A DNA stretch of 5,656 bases from CAZXBB01 sp964638815 (GTDB taxonomy: Bacteria > Planctomycetota > Phycisphaerae > Phycisphaerales > SM1A02), in the NCBI GenBank assembly GCA_964638815.1, contig CAZXBB010000461.1, positions 1-5,656 of the forward strand, given 5' to 3'. Shown piece by piece: positions 1-5,459 of this stretch. A model generated the notes under the pieces. The model saw only the letters and a program-made list of their open reading frames with translations. It did no database searches and was not told where the DNA came from. Positions within the stretch are counted from its first letter, which is position 1, and every line of letters starts with the position of its first letter. The position numbers and the translations under genes were made by a program.

Positions 1-81
1 ATCAGCATCGCCGGGCCGATGCCGAAAGCGGCCCGAATCGCCGCGACGGCGAGGGGATTCAGGCGCTCCGGGAAAACCCGG

Positions 82-1581
82 TCAGCGGTCCGCGGCGTCC
101 GCGGCCGGCTCGCCCGCGGGCGGCGGCGCTGGGGGGGCCGGGTCGTGCGCGGCCGGGTCGTGCGCGGCCGGGTCGTGCGCGGCCGGGTCGTGCGCGGCCG
201 GGCCGGGGTCGAAATCGACAGGGTACTCCACCCGCGGCTTCATCATCGCCTCGATCCACTCGACGGTGCGGCGGACCATGCGGTCGTCGGTGCCCCGGAA
301 CACCGGCTTCCATCCCCGCGCGACCGGATGGGGACGACGGGCGAGCGGGCGGGGCAGCCCGTACTGGATGATGAGCGAGTCGAGGGGCGTGTCGTAGTCG
401 ATGAGGCGCCACTCGGGATCGATGTCGAGCCGTTCGAGGATGAGCAGGTTGGTGTAGCGCGCCCGCGCGCTCTTCGGATTGCGCCGGTGCAGATACAGCC
501 GCCCCGCATCCGGCCCGCCGTGGCACCGGCTGGTGGAGCAGTTGTTCATCAGCCACGCGTTGTGCACCCGCTGGCGGAAGAGATTGAGCGCGTACGGCTC
601 GGTCAGTACGTTGATGTCGCCGTACAGATCGCGGGCCTGGAGCCTGAAGATCAGCTCCTCGACGATCAGGATCGGGTCGGCGCGGAAGAGAGCCTTGCGC
701 TGATCCGGATCCGTCGGGAGCAGCGGGCTGCCGGCGTACTGCTCGAACAGACGCTCGATCGTCGCGCGCGGCACCTCCACCTTCGGCGGATGACGGAAGT
801 CGATCTCGTACACCTGGATGAGGTTGACGTCGTCCCGGCTCAGCAGCGGCCCCGGCGCGTCCTGCCCGTCGGCCGCCGGCCGTTCCTCGCGGGGCGGGAC
901 GGGGCGGACGGGCTGCTGCGCGAGCTCCTGGTGGGCCGCGACGACCCGCAGCAGTTGCTTCGCCTCGGGCGAGTCGTGACGGCGGAGCAGCTCGTCGAGC
1001 TCCAGAGCGGCGAGGTCGAGCTGCCCCTCGTCGATGAGCCACTGCACGAGCGCGAGATTGCTCTGGAGCATCTCCGGACGCAGCGTGGCCTTGAACGCGC
1101 GGTACTGCTGCTCGAAGCTCGGCAGAAGCTGCACGTGGTCCACGAGATCGCGGGGCAGCGTTGACTTCACGCCCTCGATCTCCACCACCACCTGCTCGAA
1201 GGAATCTTCGAGGATGATGCCGCGTCGCTGCTGCCCGCCGCGCAGGTACACGATGCCCCGCTGGTCGGGCAGGGGATCGACAAGCCGCACGATCGCGACG
1301 ACCCGCTCCTTCGTGAAGCGCTCGAGGTCGCCGTCGTCGAGACGCCGGAGGAAGAGCATCTTCTCGTCCTCGAACTCGACGAAGCCGGACACCTCGCGGC
1401 GGCGGCTCTCGTGCACGATGACGCGCCGCGTCATGTCGGGCTCGACGTCGTGCGACCGCGCTGGATCGGCCGGCGGCGCGTCGGTCTGCGCCGACGCCGC
1501 GCCCAGGAGCGCCGTGACCGCCAGAAGCGTCGCCGCCACGCGGGCCGTTCTTCGTCCGCAGTCTGTCGCCGGCTCGATCAC
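82..1581 (-). CDS. Exported protein with CX4CH haem-type motif, function unknown
   Basis: A 499-residue protein. Residues 1-31 form a Sec signal peptide: Arg-rich n-region, hydrophobic core ATLLAVTALLG, cleavage probably after AASA, so it acts outside the cytoplasm. Residues about 50-155 are beta-rich, two SH3-like stretches (VSGFVEFEDEKMLFL; GIVYLRGGQQRRGIILED). Residues 155-222 are helical, followed by a Pro-rich linker and a second domain at about 249-455. That domain holds CSTSRCHGG (Cys348, Cys353, His354), a CX4CH motif. CX4CH can attach haem c, as in tetrahaem cytochrome c3; haem binding here is inferred. The tail carries four PAAHD repeats. The GTG start at 1581 is chosen because GGAG lies 8 bases upstream and the signal peptide follows at once. 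The frame stays open to 1827, but that extension is Arg/Pro-rich and runs into the repeat element. A non-haem disulfide or metal site is the main alternative. Confidence 0.8.
   Translation of the reverse strand: MIEPATDCGRRTARVAATLLAVTALLGAASAQTDAPPADPARSHDVEPDMTRRVIVHESRRREVSGFVEFEDEKMLFLRRLDDGDLERFTKERVVAIVRLVDPLPDQRGIVYLRGGQQRRGIILEDSFEQVVVEIEGVKSTLPRDLVDHVQLLPSFEQQYRAFKATLRPEMLQSNLALVQWLIDEGQLDLAALELDELLRRHDSPEAKQLLRVVAAHQELAQQPVRPVPPREERPAADGQDAPGPLLSRDDVNLIQVYEIDFRHPPKVEVPRATIERLFEQYAGSPLLPTDPDQRKALFRADPILIVEELIFRLQARDLYGDINVLTEPYALNLFRQRVHNAWLMNNCSTSRCHGGPDAGRLYLHRRNPKSARARYTNLLILERLDIDPEWRLIDYDTPLDSLIIQYGLPRPLARRPHPVARGWKPVFRGTDDRMVRRTVEWIEAMMKPRVEYPVDFDPGPAAHDPAAHDPAAHDPAAHDPAPPAPPPAGEPAADAADR
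136..195. repeat. Four perfect 15-bp tandem repeats in coding sequence
   Basis: Unit GGCCGGGTCGTGCGC repeats four times without a mismatch, with a partial fifth copy running into GGCCGGGCCGG. Read on the minus strand inside the CX4CH protein it encodes the Pro-Ala-Ala-His-Asp tail (residues about 461-480). The period is a multiple of three, so copy-number change by slippage would keep the reading frame. Perfect identity implies recent expansion. Confidence 0.95.
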
Positions 1582-1589
1582 TTTGTGGG

Positions 1590-1593
1590 CTCC
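1590..1593 (-). promoter_or_regulatory. Ribosome binding site of the CX4CH protein
   Basis: GGAG on the minus strand, with an 8-base spacer (CCCACAAA) to the GTG at 1581. It decides the start: no comparable site was noticed further upstream in the open frame, and the hydrophobic signal sequence follows directly. Confidence 0.6.
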
Positions 1594-1688
1594 GTGGCGC
1601 TCGTCGCCCCTCAGCGTAGGCCGGGGCGGAGGCGGAGGACCAGCCCGATGCCCCGGGGGGACGACGATCGTACCGGCCTCGCGTGGCA

Positions 1689-1709
1689 CGCACCGGGTTG
1701 TCCGGTGCG
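1689..1709. other. 8-bp stem hairpin beside the repeat element
   Basis: CGCACCGG (1689-1696) pairs perfectly with CCGGTGCG (1702-1709) around the loop GTTGT. It ends three bases before the left end of the folded element at 1713. There is no T-run on either side, so it is not a standard intrinsic terminator. It could be an operator-like palindrome, a leader structure of the minus-strand gene, or the secondary structure that attracted the insertion. Confidence 0.5.
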
Positions 1710-1712
1710 CCC

Positions 1713-1734
1713 TAGCAGCCCGTTGAAGAACTGG
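1713..1734 (+). repeat. Left 22-bp terminal inverted repeat
   Basis: Exact reverse complement of 1857-1878. It begins TAGCAGCCCG and ends AAGAACTGG. Confidence 0.95.
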
Positions 1735-1856
1735 GGCGTTGCCTGAGTGCGATGCTTTTCGTCGTGGCAAGGAGCCGAACCGACGCCGTATTTGACGCTT
1801 GCAGCGAGGTTTGGCGACGCCGTCCACGGCGGAAATGATCGTGCTCCGGCGGCGTT

Positions 1857-1878
1857 CCAGTTCTTCAACGGGCTGCTA
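1857..1878 (-). repeat. Right 22-bp terminal inverted repeat
   Basis: Exact reverse complement of 1713-1734. Its last A is the first base of AAGG (1878-1881), the only Shine-Dalgarno-like string noticed before the ATG at 1893 (11-base spacer). Folding of the element would place the base of the stem directly against this site. Confidence 0.95.
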
Positions 1879-1892
1879 AGGTTCCACTGGCG

Positions 1893-2768
1893 ATGGACGT
1901 GCATCTCTGGCTCATGCGAACGGACGTGCCCGACGGGACCCTGGCCCGCGCGGGCGCGATGCTCGGCCCGGCCGAGCGCGCCCGGGCCGATGCGTACCGC
2001 TTCGACGACGACCGCCGGCGGTTCATCGTCGGGCGGGCGTTCCTCAGAACGGTGCTTGGCCTGCATATCGGCGCCGCCCCGGCGGCCGTCCGGCTGGAGG
2101 AGGAGCGCGGCGAGAAGCCGCGTCTCGCGCGGGGCGGACGCGGGCCGCGGGTGGAGTTCAACCTGTCGCGAAGCGGCGATCACGTCCTGTGCGGCGTCGC
2201 GTCGGGCCGGCGCATCGGGGTGGACATCGAGCGGGTCCGCGACGTGCGCGACGTCGCGTCGGTCGCGGCGCACGCGATGACGCCGGGGGAGCTCGAGCGC
2301 TGGCACGCCGGGCCCGGGGCCGCGCGCGGCGACGACTTCCTGCGGGCGTGGACCCGCAAGGAAGCGCTCGTGAAGGCGGGCGGGCACCGGCTCGCGGACG
2401 CGCTCGGCAACCTGCCCGTGCCGCGCGAGGTTCCGGCGGGCCGTGCGGTTCCGGTTCGCGGCGTGCGGCCGGGGGCGCCGGGGGCGTCGGGGGCGTCGGG
2501 GGCGTCGGGGGCGTCGGGGGCGCCGGGGGCGTCGTGGCTGATGAGCGACCTCGGGCTCGATGAGAGCGTGATCGGTTGCGTCGTCGTGGAAGGGGAGGCG
2601 GCGCCGGGCGGCGTCGCGTACGCGGACCGCCTCGTCGCCATTCGTCCGGCGTCACCGCGTCGGGTGACATGCGCTGCGCCGGCGGGCCCGCCCCCGTGGC
2701 CGGACGCGACGCACGTCATCCGTTGCTTCGATCTGTGCGGGCCGTCCGGTCCGGGCCGTCCGGTCTGA
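1893..2768 (+). CDS. Sfp-type 4'-phosphopantetheinyl transferase
   Basis: Transfers the phosphopantetheine arm of CoA to a conserved Ser of acyl- or peptidyl-carrier proteins; cytoplasmic and Mg-dependent. Family motifs appear in order: GRAFLR (residues 47-52), KP (75-76), FNLSRSGD (89-96), GVDIE (109-113), and WTRKEALVKAGG (153-164). Asp111, Glu113 and Glu157 match the Mg ligands known in Sfp, and Lys156/Lys161 match the conserved lysines. The usual His of FNLSHS is Arg. At 291 residues it is longer than the typical 220-250. The excess is a Gly-Ala-Ser/Pro linker (194-214), placed before the final strand region (WLMSDLGLDES...IGCVVVEG), and a low-complexity tail (about 255-291) whose end is repeat-derived. 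The ATG has only AAGG 11 bases upstream; GTG at 1899 is a possible alternative. No PKS, NRPS or carrier-protein gene lies in the window, so its partner is unknown. Confidence 0.9.
   Translation: MDVHLWLMRTDVPDGTLARAGAMLGPAERARADAYRFDDDRRRFIVGRAFLRTVLGLHIGAAPAAVRLEEERGEKPRLARGGRGPRVEFNLSRSGDHVLCGVASGRRIGVDIERVRDVRDVASVAAHAMTPGELERWHAGPGAARGDDFLRAWTRKEALVKAGGHRLADALGNLPVPREVPAGRAVPVRGVRPGAPGASGASGASGASGAPGASWLMSDLGLDESVIGCVVVEGEAAPGGVAYADRLVAIRPASPRRVTCAAPAGPPPWPDATHVIRCFDLCGPSGPGRPV
2472..2534 (+). repeat. Seven 9-bp tandem repeats in the transferase gene
   Basis: Units of GGGGCGTCG or GGGGCGCCG in the order P,S,S,S,S,P,S encode Gly-Ala-Pro/Ser triplets (residues 194-214). They form a flexible linker between the core after the WTRKEA helix and the last strand region. 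The period of three codons keeps the frame whatever the copy number. Confidence 0.95.
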
Positions 2769-2795
2769 GCCGTCACAGTCTGAGCCGTCCGGCCC
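2739..2795. repeat. Four degenerate 14-15-bp repeats across the transferase stop
   Basis: Units at 2739-2752, 2753-2766, 2767-2781 (15 bp) and 2782-2795 share the core GCCGTCCGGTC. The transferase stop TGA (2766-2768) lies on the junction of units 2 and 3, so the last residues (CGPSGPGRPV) are repeat-encoded. The period is not a multiple of three, so copy-number change in the coding part would shift the frame. Confidence 0.75.
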
Positions 2796-2850
2796 AGGCC
2801 CGGCCCCACGGCGCGCGGCGTGCCGGTAGAGTCTGGCGACCGAAAGTCCC

Positions 2851-2854
2851 GGAG
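2851..2854 (+). promoter_or_regulatory. Ribosome binding site of the sugar epimerase
   Basis: GGAG with a 7-base spacer (CCCGCCC) to the ATG at 2862. It favours this start over an in-frame GTG at 2820. Confidence 0.65.
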
Positions 2855-2861
2855 CCCGCCC

Positions 2862-3854
2862 ATGAAACTCGGCGTGATGTCGGCCCTCTTCACCGGAATG
2901 GATCTCGACGCTGTGCTCGCGTACTGCGAGGACGTCGGGCTCGACGCGATCGAGCTTCCGGTCGGATGCTACCCCGGGGCGCCGTTCTTCCAGCCGGAGG
3001 CCATGCTCAAGTCCGCGAAGGCACAGAACGAGCTCAAGGCGAAGCTCAGGCACCACGGGCTCGAGCTGTCGGGCCTCGCCGTGCACGGAAACCCGGTGCA
3101 CCCGGACAAGCGACACGCCGGCCGGGATCATGCCGCGTTCGTCACCGCGGTGAAGCTCGCCCCGAAGCTCGGCACCGACGTCGTGATCAACTTCTCGGGC
3201 TGCCCGGGCGGCGCCAAGGGGGACAGGACGCCGAACTGGGTCACGTGCGCGTGGCCGCCGGACTACCAGGCGATCCAGGCCTACCAGTGGGACGAAGTGC
3301 TCGTGCCGTACTGGGCCGATCAGGCGAAGCTCGCGCGCCAACACGGCGTGCGTGTCGCCTGGGAAGCGCATCCGGGCTTCAGCGTCTACAACCCCGACAC
3401 GTTGATCCGTCTCGCCGACCGCGCGCACCGCCACGCGGGCCTGAAGGGGAAGAAGCAGCTCGGCGCGAACCTCGACCCGTCGCACTTCTTCTGGCAGGGG
3501 ATCGATCCGGTGCAGGCCGCGCGCGTGCTCGGCGAGGCCGGGCTGCTCTTCTACGTGCACGCGAAGGACACCGAGCTCGACGGCTCCGAGGGACCGGTCA
3601 ACGGCTACCTCGACGCCCGGCCGTACGGCGACCTCAAGCACCGGTCCTGGACGTTCCGAACGTGCGGATACGGCCACGGCGACGAGTTCTGGAAGCCGTT
3701 CGTATCGATGCTCAAGCGCTACGGCTACGACGGCGTCCTCTCCATCGAGCACGAGGACCCGCTGATGAGCGTGCAGGAGGGATTCGAGCGGGCGGTCTCG
3801 TATCTCTCCGAAGTCATCATCGAGGAGACGGCGGGCGCGGCGTGGTGGTGCTGA
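2862..3854 (+). CDS. Sugar phosphate isomerase/epimerase (xylose isomerase-like TIM barrel)
   Basis: A 330-residue cytoplasmic protein of the AP-endonuclease-2/xylose-isomerase-like fold (IolE/YcjR type, COG1082-like). It opens on strand 1 (MKLGVMSALF), then DAIELPVG with Glu31. The metal site can be read against D-tagatose 3-epimerase: Glu168 (WEAHPGF), Asp205 (ANLDPSHFFW, with His208), His233 (YVHAKD) and Glu296 (SIEHEDP). Glu168 and Glu296 would be the acid/base pair of the epimerisation. Known relatives interconvert keto-sugars or inositol derivatives through divalent metal; the substrate here cannot be told. Length is slightly above the usual 260-300, with an insert at about 112-145 (SGCPGG...WPPDYQ). 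It lies 93 bp after the transferase on the same strand with its own good ribosome site; co-transcription is possible but function gives no link. Confidence 0.9.
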   Translation: MKLGVMSALFTGMDLDAVLAYCEDVGLDAIELPVGCYPGAPFFQPEAMLKSAKAQNELKAKLRHHGLELSGLAVHGNPVHPDKRHAGRDHAAFVTAVKLAPKLGTDVVINFSGCPGGAKGDRTPNWVTCAWPPDYQAIQAYQWDEVLVPYWADQAKLARQHGVRVAWEAHPGFSVYNPDTLIRLADRAHRHAGLKGKKQLGANLDPSHFFWQGIDPVQAARVLGEAGLLFYVHAKDTELDGSEGPVNGYLDARPYGDLKHRSWTFRTCGYGHGDEFWKPFVSMLKRYGYDGVLSIEHEDPLMSVQEGFERAVSYLSEVIIEETAGAAWWC

Positions 3855-3890
3855 CGGGGTCGGCGGTCGCGGTGGGCGGTCGGCCGGCTT

Positions 3891-3938
3891 TCACGGACGG
3901 GTGCACTCACGGACGCGTGCATTCACGCGCGCGCGCTC
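3891..3938. repeat. Three 16-bp repeats between convergent genes
   Basis: TCACGGACGGGTGCAC (3891-3906), TCACGGACGCGTGCAT (3907-3922) and the diverged TCACGCGCGCGCGCTC (3923-3938). Units 1 and 2 match at 14 of 16 positions, units 2 and 3 at 11 of 16. The third overlaps the lipoprotein stop (3937-3939). A 6-bp hairpin, CGCGTG (3914-3919) with CACGCG (3924-3929), could help end transcription from both sides, but no T-run follows. No other terminator is visible between the epimerase and the lipoprotein. Confidence 0.65.
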
Positions 3939-4518
3939 ATAGCCCCATGCATTCCGCGTGCCCGTCCTCCTGCGCGCACTGGACGACGCCGTCCTGGAGT
4001 CGCACGGTGACCGGTGTCGTCATGATCCAGTTGGGGCCGAGGCGGAGCTGACCGAACGTGCACTCCGTCTCGGGGAGCGGCCATGCGTCGTCGCTGCGCA
4101 GCCGGTCCTTGTCCACGGGTACCTCGATCGCGGTCACCTGGGCGGCGAGAGCGGGGTTCGTCGCCAGGTCGTTGTTGAACATCTCCTCGCAGTGGTCGCA
4201 GGTGCGGCCGAAGAAGACCACGTAGTGCGTGCCGGTGTCGAGACCCTCGGGCCGATCCTCGATGTACGTGAAGAGATCGATCGCGTCCCACCGCTTACCG
4301 GTCCACGCGCCGGCGATGTCGTTCTCGTACCAGTAGCTGGGGAGCTGCACGACGCCGCTCGGCGCGCCCCCGGTCGCCGGCGGCGTGGCGGTCGGATCGG
4401 CGGCGGCGCCGCCCGCGGTCGGTGGCGGAGGCGGGGTGGCGTTGCCGCAGCCGCAAAGGGCCGTCGTCGCGAGCGTGCACGCGATCAGGAGGGCGGTACG
4501 GAGACGGGTTGCGAACAT
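3937..4518 (-). CDS. Thioredoxin-fold lipoprotein with CDHC active site
   Basis: A 193-residue protein. An n-region MFATRLR and a hydrophobic core lead to LCGC, giving a lipobox-like site with Cys24 as the lipidated residue; Cys at position -2 is unusual. A Pro/Ala/Gly-rich tether (about 27-57) would hold the domain off the membrane. The domain has VVFFGRTCDHCEEM with Cys107 and Cys110 (CXXC at a helix start) and TTPVTV, where Pro169 is the expected cis-proline opposite the active site. Other Cys (153, 181, 190) may be structural. Thioredoxin-fold proteins of this kind reduce, oxidise or isomerise disulfides in the envelope; the direction is not decidable. AGGA sits 9 bases before the ATG. 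It lies 44 bp downstream of the MauE-like gene, probably in one operon with it. Confidence 0.75.
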   Translation of the reverse strand: MFATRLRTALLIACTLATTALCGCGNATPPPPPTAGGAAADPTATPPATGGAPSGVVQLPSYWYENDIAGAWTGKRWDAIDLFTYIEDRPEGLDTGTHYVVFFGRTCDHCEEMFNNDLATNPALAAQVTAIEVPVDKDRLRSDDAWPLPETECTFGQLRLGPNWIMTTPVTVRLQDGVVQCAQEDGHAECMGL

Positions 4519-4562
4519 CGACGGGATTCCTGTGTTCGGAGGTTCGGGGAGCTCGAGGCGGG

Positions 4563-5084
4563 TCAGCCGCCGCGCGGGATCAGCATCGCGAAGCTCGTCG
4601 CGGCCGCGGCGAGCGACAGGATCGCGACGGCGACGTAAGGCCAGCGCGCCCGATCGAGCACGGCGAGCGGGCGCGGCTTGAGGAAGATGAGGCCGAGGAG
4701 GATGACGCCGTCGACGGCGAGCATGACCCACGGCGACGGCGACGCGGCGCCGAGGCAGCCGCAGCTCGTCCGTCCCGCCGCGATCTCGCGGATGAGGACG
4801 AGCACGAAGATGCTCATCATGAACAACGCGGTCACGCGGGCCAGGCGGCCGACGAAGAAGATGACGAGAGCCGCGAAGAACTCGAGGCTGATCAGCGTCG
4901 CCAGCAGGTAGTCGAGATTCACACCGAGCCGGGCGCCGTCCTGGATGATGCCGCGCGGGAGCAGGCTCGGCTTGCCCTCCACGAGCTTGAATACCGCGCC
5001 GGTCATGATCCACGCCGGGACCACGATGCGGCAGAGGATCATGCCGAGCATCGTCCCGGGGCGGCGCGGCGGTACGTCGTTCAT
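4563..5084 (-). CDS. MauE/DoxX-like membrane protein
   Basis: A 173-residue integral membrane protein with hydrophobic segments at about 12-34, 59-78, 82-100, 119-136 and 149-168. The motif TSCGCLG (Cys108, Cys110) resembles the CGCFG signature of MauE-family proteins. In methylamine-utilisation clusters MauE works with the thioredoxin-like MauD to mature a disulfide-rich enzyme. A further Cys18 lies in the first helix. The gene is followed after 44 bp by a thioredoxin-fold lipoprotein, which supports a role in passing electrons or disulfides across the membrane. This is inference; no mau structural gene is visible. The ATG at 5084 follows a weak GGA (7-base spacer). Met12 and Met15 are alternatives that would shorten the protein to the first helix. 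A general DoxX-like protein is the other option. Confidence 0.75.
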   Translation of the reverse strand: MNDVPPRRPGTMLGMILCRIVVPAWIMTGAVFKLVEGKPSLLPRGIIQDGARLGVNLDYLLATLISLEFFAALVIFFVGRLARVTALFMMSIFVLVLIREIAAGRTSCGCLGAASPSPWVMLAVDGVILLGLIFLKPRPLAVLDRARWPYVAVAILSLAAAATSFAMLIPRGG

Positions 5085-5158
5085 GGGAGGATCCGGGATC
5101 GCCGAAAAAAGGGAATCCCGGGACGCGCCGTGACCGCGACACGCCCGGGGGTGGAAGG

Positions 5159-5187
5159 ATCATACGTTGACACGCGGTCCCCGGCAG
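5159..5187 (-). promoter_or_regulatory. Possible promoter of the MauE/thioredoxin operon
   Basis: On the minus strand, TATGAT (5159-5164; five of six matches to TATAAT) stands 17 bases after CTGCCG (5182-5187; a poor -35 with three matches). Transcription would start near 5152 and leave a leader of about 68 bases before the ATG. The -10 stands out in such GC-rich DNA, but the -35 is weak. Confidence 0.3.
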
Positions 5188-5288
5188 GGGGCCTGCGCGA
5201 CGCACAACGCCGCAGCGGCGCTGCGGATTGCACGCGTCCGGCGAGGGGGATTCCCGCGTCCCCGGGGGGCGACCGGGAGCAGGTCGGG

Positions 5289-5426
5289 ATGCGAGGAACC
5301 GATAAATGGGAGCTCTTTCGCGCGGCCCTCGATCCGGACGGCATCGAAGAGGCTGGAGACGGGGTGGATCCGGCGGAATGGGGAACCGGGAACGGGGAAT
5401 CGGGAACCTCGGGAACGGTCAATTGA
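5289..5426 (+). CDS. Doubtful 45-residue ORF running into the heptamer array
   Basis: ATG with AGG 5 bases upstream (5281-5283). The first 31 residues look protein-like and acidic (MRGTDKWELFRAALDPDG, then EEAGDGVDPAEW). The rest (GTGNGESGTSGTVN) is simply a translation of the GGGAAC-type repeat, with the stop TGA just after it. It may be a small protein, a decayed gene fragment cut short by repeat growth, or chance. I recognise no family. Confidence 0.2.
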   Translation: MRGTDKWELFRAALDPDGIEEAGDGVDPAEWGTGNGESGTSGTVN

Positions 5427-5459
5427 ACAACGGGAAACGGGAAACGGGAAACGGGAAAC
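5381..5459. repeat. GGGAAC-type 7-bp repeat array
   Basis: Two blocks. Block one (5381-5417) has five variant units GGGAACC, GGGAACG, GGGAATC, GGGAACCTC and GGGAACG. Block two (5432-5459) has four perfect GGGAAAC units. They are separated by GTCAATTGAACAAC. The period of seven is out of frame, and the block with identical units is probably the younger. Confidence 0.9.

Larger units (their letters stand above)
1713..1878. mobile_element. 166-bp folded MITE-like inverted-repeat element
   Basis: A non-coding element bounded by perfect 22-bp terminal inverted repeats (1713-1734 and 1857-1878; outer ends TAGCAGCCCG and CGGGCTGCTA). Pairing continues inward without gaps for 33 more positions: 22 Watson-Crick, 8 G-U and 3 mismatches, ending at 1767/1824. 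After an internal loop, GCCGAACC (1774-1781) pairs with GGTTTGGC (1808-1815), and CGCT/AGCG (1796-1799, 1803-1806) closes a tip hairpin. A TA dinucleotide sits at each extremity (1713-1714, 1877-1878). This fits a TA target duplication, as for IS630/Tc1-type elements, but TA is self-complementary and may simply belong to the repeat. No transposase is present, so it would need one in trans. A structured RNA gene is the alternative reading. Confidence 0.8.

Noticed and set aside
1..81. Possible start of another minus-strand gene, reading AAIRAAFGIGPAML toward the window edge
   Set aside because: The peptide looks plausible, but there is no ATG, GTG or TTG with a ribosome site (only CTG at 62 with GGAG 3 bases away), and too little sequence remains to decide.
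19..1164. Long open frame on the plus strand opposite the CX4CH protein (381 codons)
   Set aside because: Arg/Val/Leu-rich shadow of a high-GC gene; no family motifs. The minus strand has a signal peptide, ribosome site and a CX4CH motif.
59..1693. Second long minus-strand frame (544 codons)
   Set aside because: Extremely Arg/Ala/Pro-rich translation without hydrophobic or motif structure; an out-of-frame shadow of the 82-1581 gene.
1582..1827. N-terminal extension of the CX4CH protein to an ATG at 1827
   Set aside because: The added 82 residues are low-complexity, pass through the inverted-repeat element, and would bury the signal peptide. GTG at 1581 has a proper ribosome site.
2820..2861. 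GTG at 2820 as start of the epimerase
   Set aside because: It adds a basic, Pro-rich 14-residue leader unlike the family, while ATG 2862 has GGAG at 7 bases and begins directly on strand 1 of the barrel.
2652..3752. Minus-strand open frame of 366 codons opposite the epimerase
   Set aside because: Antisense shadow of high-GC codon use; no recognisable motif.
2576..4051. Plus-strand open frame of 491 codons over the epimerase
   Set aside because: Arg-rich shadow; the 2862-3854 frame carries all epimerase motifs.
5167..5172. Exact TTGACA on the plus strand as a -35 box
   Set aside because: The expected -10 position around 5190 is GC-only, and no convincing plus-strand gene follows.
4422..5288. 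Plus-strand open frame opposite the MauE-like gene
   Set aside because: Arg/Glu/Asp-rich antisense translation with no motifs; the minus strand encodes clear membrane helices and CGCLG.
5381..5459. CRISPR-like array
   Set aside because: Units of seven bases are contiguous with no spacers; it is a simple tandem repeat.
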